From Nephrocerus scutellatus (Eukaryota > Arthropoda > Insecta > Diptera > Pipunculidae), in NCBI GenBank assembly GCA_947095585.1, contig OX352761.1:59016832-59080831 (forward strand): a stretch of 64,000 bases of DNA. The letters run 5' to 3'. The position numbers and the translations under genes were made by a program. The stretch's first letter is position 1, and each line of letters begins with the position of its first letter. Positions 20,211-33,245 of the stretch are shown here, piece after piece. Under the pieces are notes generated by a model, which was given only the letters and a program-made list of their open reading frames with translations, was not told where the DNA came from and searched no databases.

Positions 20211-20755
20211 TACGAGTTGAACACCGTAACTTATGGTATGGCTTCGTCCTCGTTTTTGGCCACACGCGTGCTGCAAGAGGTTGCTGAGAAGAATACAAAC
20301 CGTTATCCAAAGGATGCCCAAACCATAAAGAGTGAAATGTATATAGATGATCTGATGAGCGGCGGCGAATCAGTCGCAAATGGTATGGCTTCGTCCTCGA
20401 TTTTGGCCACACGCGTGCTGCAAGAGGTTGCTGAGAAGAATACAAACCGTGCGCAATTAATCACCGCAAAAACAAAGGTTGCACCAACTAACACGGAATC
20501 GGTAGCCCGATTAGAATAATGCGGAGCGCTATTACTAGCAAAACTAATGAAGCAAGTTGGCGAGATTTTGGAAGTTTCAAAGGACAATATGGTGGCATGG
20601 ACCGATTCCAGTATTGTACTAGACTGACTATCCGATACACCGCAGAGATGGAAAACGTATGCTGGAAGCCGTACTAGCAAAATTTTAAATATACTACCGA
20701 AAGATTAGATTAAATCCGGCTGACTGTGCCACACGCGGACTCTCTCCCAGTGAGT
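20211..20755 (+). pseudogene. BEL RT segment with local duplication, unit 1
   Basis: Resumes BEL RT after the Jockey insertion: ASSSFLATRVLQEVAEKN and EMYIDDLMSGGES (motif C, YIDD intact). At about 20380 a 68-70 bp block starting GGTATGGCTTCGTCCTCG is repeated. It replaces about 516 bp that unit 5 still has (43029-43544). The frame then decays before the junction at 20755. Confidence 0.85.
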
Positions 20756-22097
20756 GCCAAAATTTAATGGCGATTACACGGAATGGCAGACGTTCTATCA
20801 ACTATTTTTGAGCACGATCCACAACAATGTGAGTTCGCACCCTGTGCAAAAATATCAGTTATTGGTTAATTCACTTGATGATGAACCTGCACGACTAGTT
20901 CGACACATGGACATTACTTAAACCAATTATATCTTGGCACTAAATAAACTAAAGGAAAGATACGACCGCAAGCGCCATACCGTAAACAAGTTCATCCAAA
21001 TGTTTTTGAATCAACCGGCGGTGTTCAAAAAACTTACGGAAGATGGTCGATATTTCCGATGAAGTAGTGCGTGCTCTTCAAGGTTTAGGTAACGAGGCAA
21101 ATGGTCGTGATGTCTGGTTGCTGTACATTTTGGTCACGAAATTAGATGACGACACTCGTATGTCATGGATGCAACAACACTCTGTCCAAACGGAATTTCC
21201 CAGCTTAGATTTATTTTTCAAGTTCATTACTAATTAAGCGGATGCGCTAGAATACCAAGGATAAGGATGTTTTAAAATTGCTAAAGGATAAACAGCTAGC
21301 TGATCCAAGCCCATCTAAGGTCACGTGTACTGATATCCTAATAGGAATTTGCCTTGTTAGCTGAGGGACAATTACGAGAAGGCAACAAGGTCATCGGACA
21401 AAACAGCAAACTGGGATGGTTAATAGCAGGAACGTTTAACACCAACCGAGCCCCATCGGTTATGTCATTGAGTGTAGACGAAAGGATTGAACAAGTGCTT
21501 CTCAAGTTTTGGGAGAACGAAGAAATCAAAAAGGAAGAGCAACCGATCGAATAAAATCCCTGCAAGGAACATTTTATTCAGAACCATTCTCGGGATGAAC
21601 TGGGTCGTTTCATTGTGAAATCACCATTCACAGATGATGTTCAATTATTGGGAAACTCGTATGAAGTCGCCAAGAACAGGTTACTTTCCATGGAAAGAAC
21701 GTTTAAATTAAATGAACGATTTCATCGCCTCTATCAGTCGTTTATAAGAGAATACCAGGAGTTAAATCACATGACCCTTATTGAAAATCCAGAAATCGAA
21801 AATGCTGTTTACTTGCCACATCACGGCGTTATCAAGGAATCAAGCGTGACCACAAAATAGAGAGTGGTTTTGGATGCGTCAGCTTTAACCTCTACCGGTA
21901 TATCGTTGAATAGCATATTGGAAGTAGGACCAACCATACAAAATTCATTGTACCGCATACTGTTAAAATTTCGAAAGCATCGGATAGCATTTACCGCGGA
22001 CATCGAGAAGACGTACCGCCAAATTGTGATTCATCCCGTTGATCGTAAATATCAGCGAATATTATGGCGCGAGAACTCTGAGGAACCTATTTAGGTA
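20756..22097 (+). pseudogene. BEL gag/protease/RT start, unit 2
   Basis: Same layout and stops as unit 1 (pieces 21043-21237, 21354-21554, 21615-21860, 21864-22094). Diagnostic differences: TCATGG at about 21162, AACGTTTAAA at about 21698 and GAGAAGACGTACC at about 22006. The first two are shared with unit 4, the third with units 4 and 5. Confidence 0.85.
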
Positions 22098-22342
22098 TAC
22101 GAGTTGATCACAGTCAGCATCGAGCGCTCAACACGAGCACATCTTATTAAGATCCCGCACCAGATCGCTCAGCTACCTGCTACCGGCTACGGAAAAAAAA
22201 CCCTCACACCAAAAAGCGAGCATTTCGCTACCTGCTACCTTTTTATCATATTTCACTAATTACATTTTAATTTCAGGCACTTATTTATAATAAATAGTTA
22301 ATTAATTTCAGATTAAGTTTTTTCATTTTTCAGCCCTATAAA

Positions 22343-23641
22343 ATGGGTAAAAAACAGAAACGGAAGGAAAAGGTTAATGAGATATTAACCTTAATTAGAC
22401 AAGAAGTCTCCAACGATGGTGGTGACTTCCTCGCGTCGTTGTACGAAAGGCCAGTAACCGTGCCAGTAAAGGCAAAAAGAAGGAGATTGTCTGAATCAAA
22501 TTCCAGACCATCATCACCACCAACATCATCTTCTCCTGCAGTACTTACTGTTGAAGGAAGCAATCCGCCGAAAGTCACTGCTGTAGACAAAACAGCCAAG
22601 GCAAAAGAGGCACAAAATGTCACTAAGAAGACACCACCACCTGTCGCTCCAGCAACAAAAAAAAAACCAGTCTACGGGACCAACAACAAAAACTTTTGCC
22701 ATGCCGCCAATAGTCTGCTTTAGACTAAACGTCGCTGAACTCTCAAAGTTCACTAAGAGTGCCAATATATGTTGCAGAATTCGCAACATCAACAGCAGTA
22801 AGTCGGTCGTTACGGCCATGAACAAAGATGGGCACCAGAATCCTTCCTACAATCGTAAAAGACTGAATTTAACACATACACTGCTAAGGAGGACCGAAAA
22901 GAAATGTTGGACCTAAAAGGCATACACCACTCCTTCGATACTGATGATGTCAAGGATGCGTTAGCGGCAGAAGGTATCCCTGTTCTGGAGGTCAAACCCT
23001 TCAAATCTCAGAGGACCGACAGGAAGTTTAACAATTTCATTGTCGAACTTGAGAAGAACTGCGATAAGGCAGCAGTTTGCTCAAAAACCCTTCTGATGAA
23101 CCAGTTGGTGCATTGAGAAAAACTTAAACCGGCAGGCATTACGCAGTGCAAAAACTGCCAAAAGTTTGGACATGTCGCAAGCAACTGCGGCATGAAATAC
23201 AGATGCGTTAAGTGCAAGGACGATCACTTACCTGGCCAATGCCCAAGAAATGTATACAACAAGAAAGACGACAACGTCTTCTGCACGAATTGCCAAAAAT
23301 CTGGACATCCTGCAAACTATCAAGGATGTCCTAAATATAAAGAAAAAATGGCGGAAAAAGTAAAAACCGCCCAAAAGAAGATGGAGCAGCATAAATTTGC
23401 CCAGAAATCTGCTGCAAAAGCTATTGTGAAAGGAGTTAGCTTTGCTAGTATAGCTGCTATGGGGAATGCTAGCAAGCCAGCAATAATCAACAAACCACCA
23501 CCAACCATCCACAGGGTCGACCGTCCCATAGCTTTACTGTGTTGTATCAGTAAAGTATTGGAGTCTTTGATCCGTAATAATATCAATGCGTATTGCTCGG
23601 AAAGAAATCTAATTCCTTCCTTTCAGTTCGGCTTTCGATAA
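22343..23641 (+). pseudogene. Jockey gag joined directly to RT, unit 2
   Basis: Gag pieces 22343-22723 and 22904-23116 end at a TGA (after MNQLVH). The frame 23192-23641 keeps two knuckles and then passes from TIHRVD directly into RPIALLCCISKVLE of the RT. The deletion joins GGGTCGAC to CGTCCCATAG and removes the equivalent of about 17510-18680 of unit 1. It is in frame, but the product is not functional as a retroelement protein. Confidence 0.8.
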
Positions 23642-23665
23642 AAGCACTCTACGCTGCACCCTCTG

Positions 23666-24656
23666 ATGAAGCTTCACAGTAACGTCACTCGAGGACTGAA
23701 TGTCAAAAGTAGTACAGTAGCCTGTTTGTTAGACATCGAAAAAGCTTTCGATAGCGTCTGGACAAACGGGCTTCTGTACAAACTTATTCGATTTGGTTTC
23801 CCCAATTATATTGTGAAAATAATTAAAAAATTTCTTTTTAACAGGGTCTTTTTTGTACAGGTGTATGGCAGCCTATTGACAAGGAAAAGGATTAAAGCCG
23901 TAGTTCCCCAAGGCTCCAGACTTGGACCAGTCCTATTTAGCATCTTCACGGCGGATCAACCCACCAATACAGCCGGAACAAGGACCATGCTTTTCTCGAA
24001 TGACTCCATCACGTATGCCGTTTCCCGCTGTCCTGAGATAGCTGCCCGAAGAGTGGAGGAACACCTCCGAAATCTTTGGGAGTACTACCTGAAGTGGGGA
24101 CTTAAGATCAACGCCAACAAAACGGAACTCATCTGCTTCCGAGTACCAGCAACCAAAACAAGGATAAGAAAAATCGCAAGTCGGTGCAGAGCCTTAAAAA
24201 TTACCCTTCCGGATAACACGACAATAAACACCAAGTCAGAGACTAAGTACCTGGGAATCAACTTTACTGAGAGGCTCAAGTTTAACTCTCACATCGATAA
24301 AAAAAAAAATGAAAAAAGCGAATTACGCTCTTCATTTGGTGCACCCGCTACTAAAAAGACGAAACGGACTGTCCAACAACACCAGGCTGCTCATCTGCAA
24401 GCAGCTCATCAGGCCAGTGATAACCTATGGCTATCCCATATGGTTCACCGTCTCACCAACAACGATGAAGATCTCCCTATTTGAAAGGAAGGTTCTAAGG
24501 ATATGTACAGGACTCTGGAGGCTGCCAAACAGCTATAAGTTTGTGTCGACTGCAAAACTTTACGAAGCAGAAGGTCTGCTGCCAATAACCGACCACTTGT
24601 TCCAAATGGCGAGGAAATTCGTCGACGGATTGGAAACTCATCCAAGTCCTGAGTAG
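23666..24656 (+). pseudogene. Jockey reverse transcriptase, unit 2
   Basis: Longer open piece (23666-24484, 272 codons) than in units 1 and 3, because the ATCACGTATGCCGTTTCCCG stretch is intact. Motif C is still FSND. The frame leaves the RT at the A run near 24300; the authentic C-terminal frame continues as 24309-24656 (ERKVLRICTGLWRLP). Confidence 0.85.
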
Positions 24657-25061
24657 CGAAGAACTCGAGCGAAGTCACCGGTACATACACATCAGAGGAT
24701 TCACAGATGCTAGATTCGACGACCTCTTTAATAATCAAGACGTCTCCTTCTACGAGAAGGCCAGCAATCAACATTACAGAGGATGAAGATCGCCCTGTTT
24801 ATACCCCCTCTTATATTTTTTTCATTTTTATTTTATTTTAAAATTTATTGTTTAAAATTAAATTGCTGTAAATATAAACATGTAGTAGATTAAGTAGTCA
24901 AAATTATTGTTAAGTAATAAGCAATACAAAAAAAAGACAATGTAAATACGTCGTTCTCCTATTGTTGAGCCGACACTTATTAATAATAGTTAAAAGTTTA
25001 GTTTTAAGTCAAAATTGTATATTACTGAAATGTTTAATAAAAAAATATCTTAATCTTAATC

Positions 25062-25626
25062 TACGAGTTGAACACCGTAACTTATGGTATGGCTTCGTCC
25101 TCGTTTTTGGCCACACGCGTGCTGCAAGAGGTTGCTGAGAAGAATACAAACCGTTATCCAAAGGATGCCCAAACCATAAAGAGTGAAATGTATATAGATG
25201 ATCTGATGAGCGGCGGCGAATCAGTCGCAAATGGTATGGCTTCGTCCTCGATTTTGGCCACACGCGTGCTGCAAGAGGTTGCTGAGAAGAATACAAACCG
25301 TGCGCAATTAATCACCGCAAAAACAAAGGTTGCACCAACTAACACGGAATCGGTAGCCCGATTAGAATAATGCGGAGCGCTATTACTAGCAAAACTAATG
25401 AAGCAAGTTGGCGAGATTTTGGAAGTTTCAAAGGACAATATGGTGGCATGGACCGAATCCAGTATTGTACTAGACTGACTATCCGATACACCGCAGAGAT
25501 GGAAAACGTATGCTGGAAGCCGTACTAGCAAAATTTTTAATATACTACCGAAAGATTATTGGCATCACGTTCCATCCAACCTAAATCCGGCTGACTGTGC
25601 CACACGCGGACTCTCTCCCAGTGAGT
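25062..25626 (+). pseudogene. BEL RT segment, unit 2
   Basis: YIDD motif present, same 68-70 bp local duplication as units 1, 3 and 4. It keeps the ATTGGCATCACGTTCCATCC stretch that units 1 and 4 lack. Confidence 0.85.
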
Positions 25627-26968
25627 GCCAAAATTTAATGGCGATTACACGGAATGGCAGACGTTCTATCAACTATTTTTGAGCACGATTCACAACAATG
25701 TGAGTTCGCACCCTGTGCAAAAATATCAGTTATTGGTTAATTCACTTGATGATGAACCTGCACGACTAGTTCGACACATGGACATTACTTAAACCAATTA
25801 TATCTTGGCACTAAATAAACTAAAGGAAAGATACGACCGCAAGCGCCATACCGTAAACAAGTTCATCCAAATGTTTTTGAATCAACCGGCGGTGTTCAAA
25901 AAATTTAAGGAAGATGGTCGATATTTCCGATGAAGTAGTGCGTGCTCTTCAAGGTTTAGGTAACGAGGCAAATGGTCGTGATGTCTGGTTTCTGTACATT
26001 TTGGTCACGAAATTAGATGACGACACTCGTATGTTATGGATGCAACAACACTCTGTCCAAACGGAATTTCCCAGCTTAGATTTATTTTTCAAGTTCATTA
26101 CTAATTAAGCGGATGCGCTAGAATACCAAGGATAAGGATGTTTTAAAATTGCTAAAAGATAAACAGCTAGCTGATCCAAGCCCATCTAAGGTCACGTGTA
26201 CTGATATCCTAATAGGAATTTGCCTTGTTAGCTGAGGGACAATTACGAGAAGGCAACAAGGTCATCGGACAAAACAGCAAACTGGGATGGTTAATAGCAG
26301 GAACGTTTAACACCAACCGAGCCCCATCGGTTATGTCATTGAGTGTAGACGAAAGGATTGAACAAGTGCTTCTCAAGTTTTGGGAGAACGAAGAAATCAA
26401 AAAGGAAGAGCAACCGATCGAATAAAATCCCTGCAAGGAACATTTTATTCAGAACCATTCTCGGGATGAACTGGGTCGTTTCATTGTGAAATCACCATTC
26501 ACAGATGATGTTCAATTATTGGGAAACTCGTATGAAGTCGCCAAGAACAGGTTACTTTCCATGGAAAGAAAGTTTAAATTAAATGAACGATTTCATCGCC
26601 TCTATCAGTCGTTTATAAGAGAATACCAGGAGTTAAATCACATGACCCTTATTGAAAATCCAGAAATCGAAAATGTTGTTTACTTGCCACATCACGGCGT
26701 TATCAAGGAATCAAGCGTGACCACAAAATAGAGAGTGGTTTTGGATGCGTCAGCTTTAACCTCTACCGGTATATCGTTGAATAGCATATTGGAAGTAGGA
26801 CCAACCATACAAAATTCATTGTACCGCATACTGTTAAAATTTCGAAAGCATCGGATAGCATTTACCGCGGACATCGAGAAAATGTACCGCCAAATTGTGA
26901 TTCATCCCGTTGATCGTAAATATCAGCGAATATTATGGCGCGAGAACTCTGAGGAACCTATTTAGGTA
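25627..26968 (+). pseudogene. BEL gag/protease/RT start, unit 3
   Basis: Pieces 25914-26108, 26225-26425, 26486-26731 and 26735-26965. Same stops as other units. GATTCACAAC near 25688 is shared with unit 4; GAGAAAATGTACC near 26876 is unique. Confidence 0.85.
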
Positions 26969-27213
26969 TACGAGTTGATCACAGTCAGCATCGAGCGCTC
27001 AACACGAGCACATCTTATTAAGATCCCGCACCAGATCGCTCAGCTACCTGCTACCGGCTACGGAAAAAAAACCCTCACACCAAAAAGCGAGCATTTCGCT
27101 ACCTGCTACCTTTTTATCATATTTCACTAATTACATTTTAATTTCAGGCACTTATTTATCATAAATAGTTATTTAATTTCAGATTAAGTTTTTTCATTTT
27201 TCAGCCCTATAAA

Positions 27214-27987
27214 ATGGGTAAAAAACAGAAACGGAAGGAAAAGGTTAATGAGATATTAACCTTAATTAGACAAGAAGTCTCCAACGATGGTGGTGACTTC
27301 CTCGCGTTTTTGTACGAAAGGCCAGTAACCGTGCCAGTAAAGGCAAAAAGAAGGAGATTGTCTGAATCAAATTCCATACCATCATCACCACCAACATCAT
27401 CTTCTCCTGCAGTACTTACTGTTGAAGGAAGCAATCCGCCGAAAGTCACTGCTGTAGACAAAACAGCCAAGGCAAAAGAGGCACAAAATGTCACTAAGAA
27501 GACACCACCACCTGTCGCTCCAGCAACAAAAAAAAAACCAGTCTACGGGACCAACAACAAAAACTTTTGCCATGCCGCCAATAGTCTGCTTTAGACTAAA
27601 CGTCGCTGAACTCTCAAAGTTCACGAAGAGTGCCAATATATGTTGCAGAATTCGCAACATCAACAGCAGTAAGTCGGTCGTTACGGCCATGAACAAAGAT
27701 GGGCACCAGAATCATTCCTACAATCGTAAAAGACTGAATTTAACACCTACACTGCTAAGGAGGACCGAAAAAAAATGTTGGTCCTAAAAGGCATACACCA
27801 CTCCTTCGATACTGATGATGTCAAGGATACGTTAGCGGCAGAAGGTATCCCTGTTCTGGAGGTCAAACCCTTCAAATCTCAGAGGACCGACAGGAAGTTT
27901 AACAATTTCATTGTCGAACTTGAGCAGAACTGCGATAAGGCAGCAGTTTGCTCAAAAACCCTTCTGATGAACCAGTTGGTGCATTGA
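27214..27987 (+). pseudogene. Jockey ORF1 N-terminal part, unit 3
   Basis: Pieces 27214-27594, 27488-27787 and 27775-27987. Ten-A frame slip as in unit 1. It carries the FLAFLYERP and NSIPSS variants shared only with unit 4, and ends at the TGA that units 2-5 share. Confidence 0.75.
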
Positions 27988-28011
27988 GAAAAACTTAAAC
28001 CGGCAGGCATT

Positions 28012-29445
28012 ATGCAGTGCAAAAACTGCCAAAAGTTTGGACATGTCGCAAGCAACTGCGGCATGAAATACAGATGCGTTAAGTGCAAGGACGATCACTT
28101 ACCTGGCCAATGCCCAAGAAATGTATACAACAAGAAAGACGACAACGTCTTCTGCACGAATTGCCCAAAATCTGGACATCCTGCAAACCATCGAGGATGT
28201 CCTAAATATAAAGAAAAAATGGCGGAAAAAGTAAAAACCGCCCAAAAGAAGATGGAGCAGCATAAATTTGCCCAGAAATCTGCTGCAAAAGCTATTGTGA
28301 AAGGAGTTAGCTTTGCTAGTATAGCTGCTATGGGGAATGCTAGCAAGCCAGCAATAATCAACAAACCACCACCAACCATCCACAGGGTCGACAAAAGCAG
28401 TGATTGCTCTGGGACGGCGGTCCTTATCAGGAACACTATGGCAGGCGAAAAGGTGCAAATCAGTGGTTTGCGTAGCATGGAAGCAACAGCTGTCAGCATC
28501 AAAGTCAACGAGGTTGAGACCTTGTTGGTAATATCAGTGTACAATCACTGTAATGCAACGAGGGAAAACATTCAACGGGATCTGCAAACTGTCTGTGGCA
28601 TCTCCTCTGGGCACACTTACTGTGTGGTTGGAGGGGATTTTAACGCTAGGTACACCCGATGGCAAGATGAAGTATGCAACAATCAAGGAAAGGCCATTGC
28701 AGATTGGCTGGATTCAAATCCTCAGCAGCATACCATGGCTGTTGTTTCTCAGCCCCGAAAGACATATCCTCGGACAACTTCAGTGAACACAGCCATAGAT
28801 CGGCAGAAAACTGTTCGCTCTAGCAGGGATCGCTTTCAACATCTACCTGAGAATATCCAGGCAATATATGCTCACAAGCAAAGGCTAAGGAAACGCCTTC
28901 AGAGGATCTTCAACAGGACTCTCAACACTGTTAATGACGAATATCAGTCTGTATTTTCGCAACTGCGTTGTACAGTAATCATGTTTCGTCAAGCTGTGCG
29001 AAGTTACCAGGAAGATGAACTGACCAAACGACTTCAGAACATCAAACCAGGCCCGGATGCTTTTAAAAAGCTGAATTCTGTGACCGGAAAACGTATTTCT
29101 ATTCCAGTAAGTATCAGGTTTGGAGAGCAAGTAGCATCCAGTTCTGTTGAAAAAGCCGAAGCCTTTGCCTGTCATTTCGAAAGGTGCTTTGCAGACCGAC
29201 CAGCAACTCATCTTCCAGAATTCAAAGAGCAAGTTGAAAGTCTTGTGAAAGACACCACTTCCCCAAGAAATTTTGAAGTGCAATTCAGCGAAGACAATCC
29301 CGCAAATGCACCTGTAGACGTGGATATGTTTACAGGGACAGCTGTTGTCAGTGTTTTAATTATGAGTGGAAACTCTAAAAAATCATCGGGCACTGACGGG
29401 TTTCAAATTTCCTGCTTAAAAAGCTGCCTGGTATGGCAATTTTGA
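28012..29445 (+). CDS. Fused gag-knuckle/endonuclease/RT-N ORF, unit 3
   Basis: 477 codons. The available ATG follows the shared TGA and lies just before the first knuckle (QCKNCQKFGHVASNC). Same deletion junctions as in unit 1. The knuckle variant GHPANHRGC is shared with unit 4. Confidence 0.75.
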   Translation: MQCKNCQKFGHVASNCGMKYRCVKCKDDHLPGQCPRNVYNKKDDNVFCTNCPKSGHPANHRGCPKYKEKMAEKVKTAQKKMEQHKFAQKSAAKAIVKGVSFASIAAMGNASKPAIINKPPPTIHRVDKSSDCSGTAVLIRNTMAGEKVQISGLRSMEATAVSIKVNEVETLLVISVYNHCNATRENIQRDLQTVCGISSGHTYCVVGGDFNARYTRWQDEVCNNQGKAIADWLDSNPQQHTMAVVSQPRKTYPRTTSVNTAIDRQKTVRSSRDRFQHLPENIQAIYAHKQRLRKRLQRIFNRTLNTVNDEYQSVFSQLRCTVIMFRQAVRSYQEDELTKRLQNIKPGPDAFKKLNSVTGKRISIPVSIRFGEQVASSSVEKAEAFACHFERCFADRPATHLPEFKEQVESLVKDTTSPRNFEVQFSEDNPANAPVDVDMFTGTAVVSVLIMSGNSKKSSGTDGFQISCLKSCLVWQF

Positions 29446-30688
29446 TGTTAACCATCATATTCAACAATTGCCTTAACAATGAAAACTTTCCAGACAACTG
29501 GAAGGTAGCCAAAGTAGTACTAGTACCGAAGAAAACCGACCGCTCCAGTGTAACTGGTTACCGCCCCATAGCTTTACTGTGTTGTATCAGTAAAGTATTG
29601 GAGTCTTTGATCCGTAATAATATCAATGCGTATTGCTCGGAAAGAAATCTAATTCCTTCCTTTCAGTTCGGCTTTCGATAAAAGCACTCTACGCTGCACC
29701 CTCTGATGAAGCTTCACAGTAACGTCACTCGAGGACTGAATGTCAAAAGTAGTACAGTAGCCTGTTTGTTAGACATCGAAAAAGCTTTCGATAGCGTCTG
29801 GACAAACGGGCTTCTGTACAAACTTATTCGATTTGGTTTCCCCAATTATATTGTGAAAATAATTAAAAAAATTCTTTTTAACAGGGTCTTTTTTGTACAG
29901 GTGTATGGCAGCCTATTGACAAGGAAAAGGATTAAAGCCGGAGTTCCCCAAGGCTCCAGACTTGGACCAGTCCTATTTAGCATCTTCACGGCGGATCAAC
30001 CCACCAATACAGCCGGAACAAGGACCATGCTTTTCTCGAATGACTCCATCCATCTCCCGCTGTCCTGAGATAGCTGCCCGAAGAGTGGAGGAACACCTCC
30101 GAAATCTTTGGGAGTACTACCTGAAGTGGGGACTTAAGATCAACGCCAACAAAACGGAACTCATCTGCTTCCGAGTACCAGCAACCAAAACAAGGATAAG
30201 AAAAATCGCAAGTCGGTGCAGAGCCTTAAAAATTACCCTTCCGGATAACACGACAATAAACACCAAGTCAGAGACTAAGTACCTGGGAATCAACTTTACT
30301 GAGAGGCTCAAGTTTAACTCTCACATCGATAAAAAAAAAATGAAAAAAGCGAATTACGCTCTTCATTTGGTGCACCCGCTACTAAAACACTAAACTAAAA
30401 CTGTCCAACAACACCAGGCTGCTCATCTACAAGCAGCTCATCAGGCCAGTGATAACCTATGGCTATCCCATATGGTTCACCGTCTCACCAACAACGATGA
30501 AGATCTCCCTATTTGAAAGGAAGGTTCTAAGGATATGTACAGGACTCTGGAGGCTGCCAAACAGCTATAAGTTTGTGTCGACTGCAAGACTTTACGAAGC
30601 AGAAGGTCTGCTGCCAATAACCGACCACTTGTTCCAAATGGCGAGGAAATTCGTCGACGGATTGGAAACTCATCCAAGTCCTGAGTAG
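29433..30688 (+). pseudogene. Jockey reverse transcriptase, unit 3
   Basis: Pieces 29433-29681, 29706-30068, 29962-30393 and 30449-30688. Shares with unit 1 the loss around NDSI and the LLKH stop (ACTAAAACACTAAAC). Motif C is FSND. Confidence 0.87.
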
Positions 30689-31093
30689 CGAAGAAATCGA
30701 GCGAAGTCACCGGTACATACACATCAGAGGATTCACAGATGCTAGATTCGACGACCTCTTTAATAATCAAGACGTCTCCTTCTACGAGAAGGCCAGCAAT
30801 CAACATTACAGAGGATGAAGATCGCCCTGTTTATACCCCCTCTTATATTTTTTTCATTTTTATTTTATTTTAAAATTTATTGTTTAAAATTAAATTGCTG
30901 TAAATATAAACATGTAGTAGATTAAGTAGTCAAAATTATTGTTAAGTAATAAGCAATACAAAAAAAAGACAATGTAAATACGTCGTTCTCCTATTGTTGA
31001 GCCGACACTTATTAATAATAGTTAAAAGTTTAGTTTTAAGTCAAAATTGTATATTACTGAAATGTTTAATAAAAAAATATCTTAATCTTAATC

Positions 31094-31658
31094 TACGAGT
31101 TGAACACCGTAACTTATGGTATGGCTTCGTCCTCGTTTTTGGCCACACGCGTGCTGCAAGAGGTTGCTGAGAAGAATACAAACCGTTATCCAAAGGATGC
31201 CCAAACCATAAAGAGTGAAATGTATATAGATGATCTGATGAGCGGCGGCGAATCAGTCGCAAATGGTATGGCTTCGTCCTCGATTTTGGCCACACGCGTG
31301 CTGCAAGAGGTTGCTGAGAAGAATACAAACCGTGCGCAATTAATCACCGCAAAAACAAAGGTTGCACCAACTAACACGGAATCGGTAGCCCGATTAGAAT
31401 AATGCGGAGCGCTATTACTAGCAAAACTAATGAAGCAAGTTGGCGAGATTTTGGAAGTTTCAAAGGACAATATGGTGGCATGGACCGAATCCAGTATTGT
31501 ACTAGACTGACTATCCGATACACCGCAGAGATGGAAAACGTATGCTGGAAGCCGTACTAGCAAAATTTTTAATATACTACCGAAAGATTATTGGCATCAC
31601 GTTCCATCCAACCTAAATCCGGCTGACTGTGCCACACGCGGACTCTCTCCCAGTGAGT
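31094..31658 (+). pseudogene. BEL RT segment, unit 3
   Basis: As in unit 2: YIDD, local duplication, ATTGGCATCACGTTCC stretch kept. Confidence 0.85.
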
Positions 31659-33000
31659 GCCAAAATTTAATGGCGATTACACGGAATGGCAGACGTTCTA
31701 TCAACTATTTTTGAGCACGATTCACAACAATGTGAGTTCGCACCCTGTGCAAAAATATCAGTTATTGGTTAATTCACTTGATGATGAACCTGCACGACTA
31801 GTTCGACACATGGACATTACTTAAACCAATTATATCTTGGCACTAAATAAACTAAAGGAAAGATACGACCGCAAGCGCCATACCGTAAACAAGTTCATCC
31901 AAATGTTTTTGAATCAACCGGCGGTGTTCAAAAAACTTACGGAAGATGGTCGATATTTCCGATGAAGTAGTGCGTGCTCTTCAAGGTTTAGGTAACGAGG
32001 CAAATGGTCGTGATGTCTGGTTGCTGTACATTTTGGTCACGAAATTAGATGACGACACTCGTATGTCATGGATGCAACAACACTCTGTCCAAACGGAATT
32101 TCCCAGCTTAGATTTATTTTTCAAGTTCATTACTAATTAAGCGGATGCGCTAGAATACCAAGGATAAGGATGTTTTAAAATTGCTAAAGGATAAACAGCT
32201 AGCTGATCCAAGCCCATCTAAGGTCACGTGTACTGATATCCTAATAGGAATTTGCCTTGTTAGCTGAGGGACAATTACGAGAAGGCAACAAGGTCATCGG
32301 ACAAAACAGCAAACTGGGATGGTTAATAGCAGGAACGTTTAACACCAACCGAGCCCCATCGGTTATGTCATTGAGTGTAGACGAAAGGATTGAACAAGTG
32401 CTTCTCAAGTTTTGGGAGAACGAAGAAATCAAAAAGGAAGAGCAACCGATCGAATAAAATCCCTGCAAGGAACATTTTATTCAGAACCATTCTCGGGATG
32501 AACTGGGTCGTTTCATTGTGAAATCACCATTCACAGATGATGTTCAATTATTGGGAAACTCGTATGAAGTCGCCAAGAACAGGTTACTTTCCATGGAAAG
32601 AACGTTTAAATTAAATGAACGATTTCATCGCCTCTATCAGTCGTTTATAAGAGAATACCAGGAGTTAAATCACATGACCCTTATTGAAAATCCAGAAATC
32701 GAAAATGCTGTTTACTTGCCACATCACGGCGTTATCAAGGAATCAAGCGTGACCACAAAATAGAGAGTGGTTTTGGATGCGTCAGCTTTAACCTCTACCG
32801 GTATATCGTTGAATAGCATATTGGAAGTAGGACCAACCATACAAAATTCATTGTACCGCATACTGTTAAAATTTCGAAAGCATCGGATAGCATTTACCGC
32901 GGACATCGAGAAGACGTACCGCCAAATTGTGATTCATCCCGTTGATCGTAAATATCAGCGAATATTATGGCGCGAGAACTCTGAGGAACCTATTTAGGTA
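31659..33000 (+). pseudogene. BEL gag/protease/RT start, unit 4
   Basis: Pieces 31946-32140, 32257-32457, 32518-32763 and 32767-32997, nearly the same as unit 2 over most of the length (TCATGG, AACGTTTAAA, GAGAAGACGTACC). Confidence 0.85.
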
Positions 33001-33245
33001 TACGAGTTGATCACAGTCAGCATCGAGCGCTCAACACGAGCACATCTTATTAAGATCCCGCACCAGATCGCTCAGCTACCTGCTACCGGCTACGGAAAAA
33101 AAACCCTCACACCAAAAAGCGAGCATTTCGCTACCTGCTACCTTTTTATCATATTTCACTAATTACATTTTAATTTCAGGCACTTATTTATAATAAATAG
33201 TTAATTAATTTCAGATTAAGTTTTTTCATTTTTCAGCCCTATAAA

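Larger units (their letters stand above)
14752..20755 (+). repeat. Array unit 1 (BEL-Jockey-BEL)
   Basis: First of five head-to-tail units. Its left edge (GCCAAAATTTAATGG) is continuous with single-copy BEL gag. Its right edge is the junction CCCAGTGA-GT-GCCAAAAT, where BEL pol is joined back to BEL gag. Order inside: BEL gag/protease/RT start (14752-16095), Jockey insertion (16096-20210), BEL RT (20211-20755). 6004 bp. Confidence 0.95.
22108..25061 (+). mobile_element. Jockey insertion, unit 2 copy (internal deletion)
   Basis: Flanked by TACGAGTTGA at 22098-22107 and 25062-25071. 2954 bp. The endonuclease and RT N-terminal parts are deleted. Confidence 0.9.
20756..25626 (+). repeat. Array unit 2
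   Basis: 4871 bp, the shortest unit. Same junctions as unit 1. It lacks about 1.16 kb of the Jockey copy (see 22343-23641). The local duplication in BEL RT is present. Confidence 0.95.
26979..31093 (+). mobile_element. Jockey insertion, unit 3 copy
   Basis: 4115 bp, flanked by TACGAGTTGA at 26969-26978 and 31094-31103. Same length as the unit 1 copy. Confidence 0.9.
25627..31658 (+). repeat. Array unit 3
   Basis: 6032 bp with standard junctions at both ends. Its gag/endonuclease half matches unit 4 and its RT half matches unit 1 at the diagnostic sites. Confidence 0.95.
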
